Assembly (NCBI RefSeq): GCF_012641745.1
Contig: NZ_WEHZ01000028.1
Location: forward strand, 1 to 64,000
Origin: Pseudoalteromonas peptidolytica
GTDB taxonomy: Bacteria; Pseudomonadota; Gammaproteobacteria; Enterobacterales; Alteromonadaceae
Reading direction: 5' to 3'
Length of the DNA stretch: 64,000 nucleotides
A program made the translations under genes and the position numbers. The notes under the pieces were generated by a model. It was not told where the DNA came from, did no database searches, and saw only the letters and a list, made by a program, of their open reading frames with translations. Every line of letters starts with the position of its first letter. The first letter of the stretch is position 1. Positions 17,999-26,484 of this stretch are shown here, in pieces.

Positions 17999-18700
17999 TT
18001 ATAAATCGAAGGTCCTTGATAAGGACAAAACGATACGCTCGTCAGCGGTATCCCAGTCTAGGCTGGTATTCTCTGCTGCTACTTCAATGTTAAAACCTTG
18101 CAATGCCGTTTGATAAGCTAATCGATAATGGTTGTATGACTTACCAGTGCCATCCCAACTATACTTATCTCCATCAAGGGAGTTGGACACATCAAAGCTA
18201 GCTCTTAACGCATGGCCTGGTGCAATTTCAAAAGTATGCGCCACCATCGCAATAGTATGACCCGCCTCAGTACCAAAGTAATCCCAGCTATACCAAAAGT
18301 TAAATTCTGTTTGGCCAAACTCACTGCTGTAACCAAATTTTGTGTAAATCTCAGGATAGTTGCCGTCACTCGAATCATCACCACCATGATATGAGTAATA
18401 GGCAATGCCATAATCAACACTCCAGCTTTGGTTCAACTCGACGAAGCGACCAACATAAAAATCCCACTCTACATCAGTGTCACCACCAAAATCGACATTA
18501 GACGCCCAGCTTCCAGCATATACACCGTTGGCAAACGCTTTATCAATGCTGCCTTGTAGCGCAGGGTCGTTCTGAGTTTGACTCACACCGTTAAAAGTAT
18601 AATCAGACACACCTGTTAGTGTTGCTGACCAATCAGCCAGTGCACAATTGGATGCAAATACAAGTGGTATTGCACAAAGCGTTTTCTTTAAAGTTGTCAT
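17999..18700 (-). CDS. TIGR02001-family outer-membrane protein
   Basis: A 233-residue exported beta-barrel protein. Signal peptide about 1-22 (CAIPLVFASNCALA), then WSATLTGVSDYTFNGVSQTQ, the hallmark start of the TIGR02001 (Gcw_chp) family. Repeated amphipathic strands follow, with a C-terminal LSLSRTFDL ending in a hydrophobic residue. Function is uncertain; it may be a porin-like channel. It follows the BCCT-like transporter by 12 bp, which suggests it helps substrate cross the outer membrane for choline uptake (inference). Confidence 0.85.
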   Translation of the reverse strand: MTTLKKTLCAIPLVFASNCALADWSATLTGVSDYTFNGVSQTQNDPALQGSIDKAFANGVYAGSWASNVDFGGDTDVEWDFYVGRFVELNQSWSVDYGIAYYSYHGGDDSSDGNYPEIYTKFGYSSEFGQTEFNFWYSWDYFGTEAGHTIAMVAHTFEIAPGHALRASFDVSNSLDGDKYSWDGTGKSYNHYRLAYQTALQGFNIEVAAENTSLDWDTADERIVLSLSRTFDL

Positions 18701-18712
18701 ATCGTTGTATCC

Positions 18713-19930
18713 CTAATTTACAGATTCAATTTTTCTAAAGTCGATAAGGTTGTCTTTTGGTGAGCTATCAATCTTGCTCACGGTTTTGAATTTGCTATAA
18801 GCAATGTACGCAAAACACGAGAAGAACAAGCCAATGACCAGCGCACCAACCCATTGGATCTGCAAAAAGTTTAGTTTAAATAACAAGGTAAGCAGCGATA
18901 GTGCAACTATGTTAAGTAAAATATAGTTCCTTTTACCAAGGCGACTAACTGTTAAATTCAAATTATCAGTATATAAACGGATCAGCGAGTCAAGTGAGTT
19001 GATCACAAACACGATACCCACAAACACCATTGCAAAGTTCTTAATGCCAGCAGTTGGGATCCCAGCCTCATGATAGTGATAAAGCACACTAAACCATGCT
19101 GCGATAGGGATAGAAGGGAATATAAGCATCGCCGCCAACACTTGATACGTCTTCAAGCCGCCAACAAAACGTGATGTAAATTGCCCTATCATGATACTCC
19201 AAGCAAACCACCAAAATAGATAAAATTCATGATAATCATTAAGTGGTAATATGAACTGATCAATATTGGCAAAGTATCCACCGATGAGCGCCAGATTATT
19301 GGTATAACTCGACATTGCACTGTCACCAAAAACAAACGCTGATGCCCACATAAAGGCGATCAGGCCAATAAATACCCAGGTCGTCGTGATGCTTAAAAAG
19401 CGCACGTATTTAAGGCTGGTACTTGAGTAAACGGCAAAGGCGATCGCTGCAAACACGATTAAATAGAAACTCGGAATAATTGACTCGCCATCTCCTAAGC
19501 TAGGTAAATACCAAGGTAGATTAGACAATAATAAGAAAGCGGTAAACGCGCAAGTTCCAATAATAACGATGTTATTAATGAATTTAACCCAAGGAATTTC
19601 AAAGAACTTCACTTTGGGCTCTATTACGCAGAAATAAAAACACGTAAGAAAGTAGAACCCCCAGATTAAAAACCCCCAAAAGCCAAACTCTATGGCCAGA
19701 GGATTTGTAAATGCGTACTCTGGGCTTGCTTTTATGTCTGCGTAACCCGCAAACTCCGTAAGCGGAAACATGATCAGGCCAACATCGAGGCCAGAAGTAA
19801 ATAAAATAGCAATAAAAGTGAACGTTTTAACTGGTGTAACACCAACGCACTGAACATTTCCCCATTTTAATAAGATAAAGGCGACTGCTAATAGGGTGAA
19901 AATGATGCCTGCACTAAGCCATACTGTCAT
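18713..19930 (-). CDS. BCCT-like choline/betaine transporter, short form
   Basis: A roughly 405-residue protein with about ten to twelve membrane helices. The stretch YLFWWFAWSIMIGQFTSRFV resembles the conserved TM8 Trp-rich segment of betaine-choline-carnitine transporters, so I read it as a divergent BCCT member; usual members are 500-700 residues. The ATG at 19930 with GGGAGGG is preferred over the GTG two codons upstream. It lies downstream of betIBA and next to the TIGR02001 gene, so its likely substrate is choline. A different sodium- or proton-coupled family cannot be excluded. Confidence 0.7.
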   Translation of the reverse strand: MTVWLSAGIIFTLLAVAFILLKWGNVQCVGVTPVKTFTFIAILFTSGLDVGLIMFPLTEFAGYADIKASPEYAFTNPLAIEFGFWGFLIWGFYFLTCFYFCVIEPKVKFFEIPWVKFINNIVIIGTCAFTAFLLLSNLPWYLPSLGDGESIIPSFYLIVFAAIAFAVYSSTSLKYVRFLSITTTWVFIGLIAFMWASAFVFGDSAMSSYTNNLALIGGYFANIDQFILPLNDYHEFYLFWWFAWSIMIGQFTSRFVGGLKTYQVLAAMLIFPSIPIAAWFSVLYHYHEAGIPTAGIKNFAMVFVGIVFVINSLDSLIRLYTDNLNLTVSRLGKRNYILLNIVALSLLTLLFKLNFLQIQWVGALVIGLFFSCFAYIAYSKFKTVSKIDSSPKDNLIDFRKIESVN

Positions 19931-20082
19931 TGTCACCCTCCCAAAATAGATAGAAGTAACTCATTTTTTTCTCCGTTGTTTTTATGTACGTTATTCCCGC
20001 ATTAATACAGTGCAAACTACTTGCACTGTATGCCACTGCAGGCCTCATATGGGGCACGAACTTTCCCATACGAGTGGCGAAA

Positions 20083-21747
20083 CTACATCTCCGAACTACG
20101 TTGAACTTGTTGCCAGTTTTGTGTCATGACAACCTCTGCTTCCTCAAGGGCTAATGGCGGATTATCAAGGATCATATCCGCAGCCTTTTCCGCAACCATA
20201 ATGGTTGGCGCATTGAGGTTACCGTTGGGGATTGTGGGGAAAATAGAAGAGTCGACAACGCGTAAACCCTGTACACCGTGAACGCGAGTTTGCGAGTCTA
20301 CAACGGCCATTTCATCTTCTCCCATTTTGCATGAACAAGAAGGGTGGTAGGCACTTTCTACCGCTTGACGCACAAAGGCATCAATCTCTTCATCGGTTTG
20401 GATATGCTCACCAGGTTGGATCTCGCTTTGTCTAAAATCATCAAATGCACTTTGCTCAATGATTTCACGAGTCAACCTAACACAAGCTCTAAAGCCTTCG
20501 ATATCCTCCTGCTCAGCTAAATAGTTAAACTGTATTTTCGGTGCAACCCTTGGATCCGCCGATTTAATCGTGACTTCACCACGGCTCTTTGGTTTATTGT
20601 GGCCAACATGAACTTGAAAACCATGACCATCAAATGCACTTTTTCCATCATAGCGAATAGCAGCAGGTAAAAAGTGGTACTGAAGATCCGGCCACTCAAC
20701 GCCCGCTTTCGAACGAATAAAGGCACAAGATTCAAAGTGGTTAGTTGCACCTAGACCTGACTTATCAAGCAACCACCTGGCACCAATTAAGCCTTTAGAA
20801 ATCAGTCCCAACTTACCATTTAAGGTGATCGGCTGCTTACACTTATATTGAAAATAGAATTCTAGGTGATCTTGTAGGTTTTTACCCACACCTGGTAAGT
20901 GATGTTTCACTTCAACGCCTGCGGCAGTCAACGCGTCTTTATCACCAATGCCAGATAGTTGTAGTAAATGTGGTGAGCCAATTGAACCTGCGCTCAAGAT
21001 CACTTCCTTCGCCGCATTCGCGGTTTTCAGGCTGCCCTTCACGCTATATTCGACACCCGTTGCAACTTTTTCCTCTAGCAACACTTTTTGTACCAGTGCT
21101 CCCGTTACAATCGTCAGATTGCTACGATGCTTGATAGGGTCCAAATAAGCTCTGCTTGATGAGCAGCGTTTACCGTCTTTGACGGTCATGTGCATTGGGC
21201 CAAAACCTTCTTGCTGCTTACCATTGTAGTCTTTGGTAAAGGCATAACCTGCTTGCTCTCCTGCACTGATAAACGCGCGATAGAGCGGATTTGCCATTTC
21301 ATTACCATTATTGGTGCCAAGCGGACCTTGTTCACCACGGTACTGATCGCCACCTAAATACCAAGACTCAGCGCGCTTGAAATAAGGTAAGCAAGCCTGA
21401 TAATCCCAGCCTTGTGCACCGTGGTCTTGCCACTCATCAAAATCTTTTGCGTGACCACGCACATACACCATGCCATTGATTGACGATGAGCCGCCAAGCA
21501 CCTTGCCGCGAGGGCAATGCATAACGCGGTTGTCTAAATGCGGTTCAGGCTCTGTATGGAACTGCCAAGCATATTTATCGGTATTCATTGGAATAGATAG
21601 CGCGGTTGGCATCTGAATAAAAATGCTCTTATCACTACCACCCGTTTCGAGTAACAATACTTTGTGCGCGGGGTTTTCTGACAATCGGTTTGCAAGCACA
21701 CAACCGGCAGAACCCGCACCTACGATAATATAATCAAAATCAGTCAT
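20083..21747 (-). CDS. betA: Choline dehydrogenase
   Basis: A 554-residue GMC oxidoreductase that oxidises choline to betaine aldehyde at the membrane using FAD. The N-terminal dinucleotide-binding motif is FDYIIVGAGSAGCVLANRLS. GMC signatures include GKVLGGSSSINGMVYVRGHA and SAGSIGSPHLLQLSGIG. The C-terminal active-site His region has YHPSCSCKMG and GNLNAPTIMVAEKAAD. Length equals the family norm (about 555). It follows betB by 12 bp. Confidence 0.96.
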   Translation of the reverse strand: MTDFDYIIVGAGSAGCVLANRLSENPAHKVLLLETGGSDKSIFIQMPTALSIPMNTDKYAWQFHTEPEPHLDNRVMHCPRGKVLGGSSSINGMVYVRGHAKDFDEWQDHGAQGWDYQACLPYFKRAESWYLGGDQYRGEQGPLGTNNGNEMANPLYRAFISAGEQAGYAFTKDYNGKQQEGFGPMHMTVKDGKRCSSSRAYLDPIKHRSNLTIVTGALVQKVLLEEKVATGVEYSVKGSLKTANAAKEVILSAGSIGSPHLLQLSGIGDKDALTAAGVEVKHHLPGVGKNLQDHLEFYFQYKCKQPITLNGKLGLISKGLIGARWLLDKSGLGATNHFESCAFIRSKAGVEWPDLQYHFLPAAIRYDGKSAFDGHGFQVHVGHNKPKSRGEVTIKSADPRVAPKIQFNYLAEQEDIEGFRACVRLTREIIEQSAFDDFRQSEIQPGEHIQTDEEIDAFVRQAVESAYHPSCSCKMGEDEMAVVDSQTRVHGVQGLRVVDSSIFPTIPNGNLNAPTIMVAEKAADMILDNPPLALEEAEVVMTQNWQQVQRSSEM

Positions 21748-21759
21748 AGTACTCCTCGA

Positions 21760-23235
21760 TTAAAATGGGCTTTCAATATCACTCATACCTACATACACAG
21801 ATTTTGTCTGGGTATATTGGTCTAGTGTCTCTACGCCATTTTCACGACCGATCCCAGACTGCTTATAGCCACCAACTGGCATTTCAGCGGGCGAGTTACC
21901 ATAGCTATTGATCCAACAAATACCAGCCTCTAGCTGGTGGATCACACGGTGTGCACGTTTAATATCTTTACTAAATACACCCGCAGCCAGACCTAAGTGG
22001 GTGTTGTTCGCACGCTGAATGACTTCTTCCTCGTCATCGAATACCAATACAGACATCACTGGACCAAAGATTTCTTCTTTCACAATAGTCATCTCATCAT
22101 GACAGTCGATAAATATCGTCGGCGCAACAAAGTAGCCGTTTGGTGCAGATGCAGGACTGATGGCTTCACCGCCTGTCAGTACAGTTGCCCCTTCGGCTTT
22201 ACCTTTTGCGATATAGTCCATCACCAAGGTTTGGTGTTGTTTTGAGATTAACGCACCAAGGTTAACGTTTGGATCGAGTGGATCACCGGCAATGATATTT
22301 TGCTCAGTGCGCTGTTTTAGCTCTGCCAAGAAGGCATCATATACACTGCGATGTACAAATACGCGCGTGCAGTTAGTACACACTTCACCTTGAGTGTAGA
22401 AGTTGCCCAACATTGCCGCACTTATTGCTTGAGAGATATCCGCATCTTCGAAGATGATAAGAGGAGATTTACCACCAAGCTCCATGGTCACTTCTTTTAA
22501 GTTGCTCGATGCGCTTTGCATGACTTTTTTACCCGTGCCAACTTCACCGGTAAAAGAGACTTTTTCAATATCAGGGTGTGTTGTGAGCCATTGACCCACT
22601 TCAGCGGCACCTTGCACTACATTGAATACGCCCGCAGGGACACCTGCTTCGATAAATATTTCAGCCAACTTTACCGCGCCAAGCGGCGTTTCTTCAGACG
22701 GTTTAAAGATCAGTGCATTACCAGCTGCCAGCGCAGGGCCTGACTTCCAGCATGCAATTTGCAGCGGATAGTTCCACGCTCCGATGCCGGCACAGATACC
22801 TAATGGTTCTTTACGAGTATAGAAAAAATCACCGCCGACAGGTTGCTGGCTTCCAGTCTGAGCGGGTGCCAACCCTGCAAAATATTCAATCACGTCAGCG
22901 CCAGTTTGAATGTCTACACATTCTGCCTCTTGCCAAGGTTTACCTGTATCCAACACTTCAATTTTGGCAAGTTCATCATTACGCTCACGTAATAACGACA
23001 CAGCCTTATGTAAGATGCGGCTGCGCTCAATTGGCGTCATTGCCGACCAAAGGGCAAAACCTGCTTTGGCACTTTCAATTGCAGCTTGCTGAATATGGCT
23101 ATCAGCAACTTCTACTTCGTAGATCACTTCATCCGTTGCTGGATTTTTTACTGCAAACTTTTCGCCTGAGTGGTTCGCCAAAAATTGGCCATGAATAAAA
23201 TTTTGATATACAGGGACTGTCACATTATCCTCCAA
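21760..23235 (-). CDS. betB: Betaine aldehyde dehydrogenase
   Basis: A 491-residue aldehyde dehydrogenase converting betaine aldehyde to glycine betaine with NAD(P)+. Motifs: VSFTGEVGTGKKVMQ (cofactor site), TMELGGKSPLIIFEDADI (general-base Glu), GEVCTNCTRVFV (nucleophilic Cys) and EEIFGPVMSVL. Length and motifs agree with BetB. The start overlaps the betI stop by 11 bp, and betA follows 12 bp downstream, giving the usual betIBA order. Confidence 0.96.
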   Translation of the reverse strand: MEDNVTVPVYQNFIHGQFLANHSGEKFAVKNPATDEVIYEVEVADSHIQQAAIESAKAGFALWSAMTPIERSRILHKAVSLLRERNDELAKIEVLDTGKPWQEAECVDIQTGADVIEYFAGLAPAQTGSQQPVGGDFFYTRKEPLGICAGIGAWNYPLQIACWKSGPALAAGNALIFKPSEETPLGAVKLAEIFIEAGVPAGVFNVVQGAAEVGQWLTTHPDIEKVSFTGEVGTGKKVMQSASSNLKEVTMELGGKSPLIIFEDADISQAISAAMLGNFYTQGEVCTNCTRVFVHRSVYDAFLAELKQRTEQNIIAGDPLDPNVNLGALISKQHQTLVMDYIAKGKAEGATVLTGGEAISPASAPNGYFVAPTIFIDCHDEMTIVKEEIFGPVMSVLVFDDEEEVIQRANNTHLGLAAGVFSKDIKRAHRVIHQLEAGICWINSYGNSPAEMPVGGYKQSGIGRENGVETLDQYTQTKSVYVGMSDIESPF

Positions 23236-23815
23236 ACTGCTTAATAAGTGATTGAATGTAGCGTTTTGCGAGCGTTTCGCTGTGATGAAACGCGTGATGG
23301 TCGGCTTTACTTAATACGGCTCTAAGCCATAGCCCGTCAATCATGCCTGCGGCAAGTTCTGCCGCTTCTTTTGCCTCAGCTCTTGGCATAAAAGCAGCCA
23401 ATGACACTGCTAAGTTACTTTGCAATCGGCGACTGTTGACGTGCTGTAGTCGGTGTAATTCATTATCGTGCATAGATTGGGCCCAAAAGCTTAACCAAGT
23501 ACGCGTCGTGTTGGACTGCTGCTGCACCATGGCAAAGTTAGCTTCCACGATGTACATCAATCGCTGTTCAGCACTACAACCGCCATAGGTTTTATCTAAC
23601 AAACTATATTTTAGACTGTTTAATAAGTAGCGTACGGTTGCTTCAATTAAGCCTTGTTTACCACCAAAATAGTGGCTGATTATCCCCGAAGAGAGCCCCG
23701 CTCTTTTGCTGATACTATTAATTGTGGTTGCTTGTAATCCTAACTCGGCAACTGACTCTAGCGTGGCGTCAATTAGCTGCTGACGACGAACAGGTTCCAT
23801 TCCGACTTTTGGCAT
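23225..23815 (-). CDS. betI: BetI choline-responsive TetR repressor
   Basis: A 196-residue TetR-family repressor of the betaine pathway. I take the ATG at 23815 because MPKVGMEPVRRQQLIDATL matches the BetI start as I remember it; the longer frame would run into the operator. HTH: SISKRAGLSSGIISHYFGGK. Later DGLWLRAVLSKADHHAFHH matches the choline-binding half. Released by choline, it should derepress betIBA and probably the transporter and outer-membrane genes downstream. Confidence 0.94.
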   Translation of the reverse strand: MPKVGMEPVRRQQLIDATLESVAELGLQATTINSISKRAGLSSGIISHYFGGKQGLIEATVRYLLNSLKYSLLDKTYGGCSAEQRLMYIVEANFAMVQQQSNTTRTWLSFWAQSMHDNELHRLQHVNSRRLQSNLAVSLAAFMPRAEAKEAAELAAGMIDGLWLRAVLSKADHHAFHHSETLAKRYIQSLIKQFGG

Positions 23816-23822
23816 AGCTTTT

Positions 23823-23842
23823 ATTAATTGACCGTTCAATTA
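23823..23842. promoter_or_regulatory. BetI operator-like palindrome
   Basis: The 20-bp site TTAATTGACCGTTCAATTAA is a near-perfect inverted repeat centred on the sequence between TTGA and TTCAA, matching the TTGA(N)TTCAA-type operators known for BetI. It lies 8-27 bp upstream of the betI ATG, where a bound repressor would autoregulate the operon. Confidence 0.7.
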
Positions 23843-24188
23843 AAATAAAGCTTAGGGTGATCAAGATGAGACTTCAAGGTTGACTTTTTGTAAAAAGCCA
23901 ATTTTTTGACGTTTGTACCTAGGTTAATCCCATGATAGCTAAGGGGTTTTGAAGGATTACAAAAAATCTCAAAAAAAATTTAAAAATCTGATATTTTGCA
24001 GGTATTTGCGATAACTTATCGCTTTAACAACTAATTCTCTTCGTGAAGAGCGATGCGCTTTACTGTATAAAATTCCCACATTTATTACTATTTTTAGCAA
24101 CAATGACACAATACTTATATCACGAATACGCGACATTGATTACTGCTTAACACTTGACCTCATTCATGGTACAGTCACCACAAACAAA

Positions 24189-24203
24189 CGTTATATTATA
24201 TCA
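24189..24203. promoter_or_regulatory. Zur-box-like site upstream of TonB receptor
   Basis: CGTTATATTATATCA matches the enterobacterial-type Zur core TGTTATAATATAACA at 12 of 15 positions, one mismatch being the variable central base, and forms a 7-1-7 dyad with one break. It lies 17-31 bp before the ATG at 24220, so binding would block initiation. The match is by eye and the exact Zur consensus in this genus is from memory. Confidence 0.5.
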
Positions 24204-24219
24204 TAATGAAGGATTGATA

Positions 24220-26343
24220 ATGACTCCCTTTCACTCTACTTGCCGTTTAAGTGTGATTGCCGTGTCTTTACTGGCAGCATTCTCAGTATCTGCCGATAAT
24301 GGCATCGAAACCATTGAAGTTACAGGTGAACGCCAAGCCTATCGTGGTGATTTTACCCATCTAATGTCTCCCGAGGCTATATTCGAGTTTGACGCTGAGT
24401 TGATGGCACAAACGGGTATCACAGATTTAACACAGGTACTGGACATGTCAGCCTCTGTAAGTCGCCAAAATAGCCTTGGTGGCCTTTGGGACAGCTTTGC
24501 TATCCGAGGCTTTTTTGGTGATGAAAACGTCCCAAGTGGTTATTTAGTCAATGGCTTTAATGCTGGACGAGGATTCTCAGGGCCAAGAGATGTTTCTGGT
24601 ATCGAGCGAGTTGAGGTATTAAAAGGACCAAAAGCGGCTTTATTTGGTCGTGGTGAGCCAGGAGGTTCAATTAACCTTGTTACCAAAAAGCCAACTTTCC
24701 AATCATCTAGTGAAATAGAGCTCACCGCAGGCAGCAGGGCTCACCGTAGAATAGAAGGTGACATAAATACTGTATTTTCTGATTCAGTCGCAGGTCGCTT
24801 CATTGGTTTCTACGAAGAAGAGGAGAGCTTTCGTGATACCATCGAAACCCAAAAACACGGGATGATGGCATCGTTTGTGTTTGATCAAAGCTCAGACTCA
24901 AGCTGGCAGTACGATTTTGAGTATGCAGAGCAAGAGATCCCGTTTGACCGCGGGATCATAGCACCCAATGGCAACTTTGATTTTATGCCAATCGAGCGCT
25001 TTCTTGGTGAGCCAGGAGATGGCCCCACCACGACAATGGTGCACGGTCATCAACTGCAATGGCTATATGATTTAAATAATGACTGGCAACTGAGCTCTGC
25101 ACTGGCTTTTAGACAAACAGAATTAGATAGTCTATCGAGCGATGCCGATATTTCACCGTCAAGACAAAAACTGTATCGTGATTTTCAAACGCTGACACGC
25201 CAACATCGCCAACGTGCTTACGATACCGATCAATATGTTGCACGCTTCGAACTCGCTGGAGATTTAGTGACAGGGTCAATTAAGCATCATATCATTGTTG
25301 GTGTAGATTATGACCGTTTTGAATTCGACCGTGATTATCGCGTTGCTCGAGCTCCCGCTTTAAGTACTAACCCAACCGATGCACAGTTGTATGCGATTAA
25401 CATCCATCAACCAGTGTATGGTCAATATCCTTCACCAACCCCAAGCCCAGTCATTATTCGCCAGCAAAATCAATGGGCGACAGGTATCTATATTCAAGAT
25501 CAAATCGCTCTGACTGAGGCACTGCAAATTCGTATTGGTGGTCGCTTCGACTGGCTAAAACAGACCACCGATGACAAGATAAGCATGAAAAGTGCAGATC
25601 AATCTGAACAGCACTTTAGCCCACAAATGGGTGTGGTGTATCAGCTCAATGATAACTGGTCGCTCTACTCAACATACGGTGAAGGATACCGCTTAAATTT
25701 TGGCACTGATCATCTAGGAAACGGCTTTGATCCAAACCAAAGCGAATCAATAGAGGTTGGTAGTAAGTGGTCATTATTAGACAACAATGTCGACATTACA
25801 CTGACATACTTTGATAGTGAACAAAGCAACATCATTGTGGCGGACGTACAAAACCCTGGATATAGCGCGGCGATTGGTGAAGCCACAAGTGAGGGGGTTG
25901 AGTTGGATATCATCGGTCAATTGCCTGCTGATGCCCAAATTCAATTTTCGTATACCTATCTAGATGCGCAGGTCAGTAAAGATTCTATAGATACAGGATT
26001 AGGTGTAGCCATCAGAAAGGGTGATGATCTACTTAATATTCCAGAAAATGCGGCGAGCATACAATTACGACAGCAATACACCGTGTATGGTAATACTTTG
26101 TCCGCAGGTGTTGGTGCGCAATATGTCGATGAGCGATTAGGCCAGCGTGGTAGCGATTTTTACCTTCCTTCTTATGTTACAGTCAATTTATTTGCAGAGT
26201 ATGCAATCAGTGACAGATGGTCTGTGAAAGCGCAGGTACATAACGCCTTTGACCGCGAGCATTTTACTAATTCATATTCACAGATGTGGGTACAGCCTGG
26301 TGAGCCTCGTAAGGTGCTGCTATCGACGTCTTATCAGTTCTAA
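24220..26343 (+). CDS. TonB-dependent siderophore-type receptor
   Basis: A 707-residue receptor. The ATG at 24220 has AAGGA before it and heads a clean signal peptide (about 1-27, VSLLAAFSVSA); a longer frame from 24154 would absorb the Zur-like box. The plug includes IETIEVTGERQAYRGDF (TonB box region), AIRGFFGDENVPSGYLVNG and GPKAALFGRGEPGGSINLVT. The barrel terminates at LSTSYQF. The FhuA/FpvA-like plug fits uptake of a metal-chelator complex. It is preceded by the Zur-like site and could import the metallophore suggested for the 30.9-37.2 kb cluster. Confidence 0.9.
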   Translation: MTPFHSTCRLSVIAVSLLAAFSVSADNGIETIEVTGERQAYRGDFTHLMSPEAIFEFDAELMAQTGITDLTQVLDMSASVSRQNSLGGLWDSFAIRGFFGDENVPSGYLVNGFNAGRGFSGPRDVSGIERVEVLKGPKAALFGRGEPGGSINLVTKKPTFQSSSEIELTAGSRAHRRIEGDINTVFSDSVAGRFIGFYEEEESFRDTIETQKHGMMASFVFDQSSDSSWQYDFEYAEQEIPFDRGIIAPNGNFDFMPIERFLGEPGDGPTTTMVHGHQLQWLYDLNNDWQLSSALAFRQTELDSLSSDADISPSRQKLYRDFQTLTRQHRQRAYDTDQYVARFELAGDLVTGSIKHHIIVGVDYDRFEFDRDYRVARAPALSTNPTDAQLYAINIHQPVYGQYPSPTPSPVIIRQQNQWATGIYIQDQIALTEALQIRIGGRFDWLKQTTDDKISMKSADQSEQHFSPQMGVVYQLNDNWSLYSTYGEGYRLNFGTDHLGNGFDPNQSESIEVGSKWSLLDNNVDITLTYFDSEQSNIIVADVQNPGYSAAIGEATSEGVELDIIGQLPADAQIQFSYTYLDAQVSKDSIDTGLGVAIRKGDDLLNIPENAASIQLRQQYTVYGNTLSAGVGAQYVDERLGQRGSDFYLPSYVTVNLFAEYAISDRWSVKAQVHNAFDREHFTNSYSQMWVQPGEPRKVLLSTSYQF

Positions 26344-26356
26344 TTAACGCCATTTT

Positions 26357-26396
26357 GTGTGTCCACGCTCTCCCTTGACTGGACACACTCTTTTTA
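26357..26396 (+). terminator. Rho-independent terminator after TonB receptor
   Basis: A 9-bp stem GTGTGTCCA / TGGACACAC with a 14-base loop, followed by TCTTTTT. It lies 14 bp after the receptor stop. Confidence 0.8.
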
Positions 26397-26430
26397 CTTC
26401 AACAAGGCACATGCCTGACCTTTAAGTCTC

Positions 26431-26457
26431 AAGCCCAAATACATTTTGGGCTTTTTT
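26431..26457 (+). terminator. Second terminator hairpin
   Basis: AAGCCCAAA / TTTGGGCTT with a short loop, followed by TTTTTT on the plus strand. It backs up the terminator at 26357 and separates the receptor from the convergent RND gene. Confidence 0.75.
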
Positions 26458-26484
26458 ATGCGCTAAAAGCAGAGCTTGGAGTCC

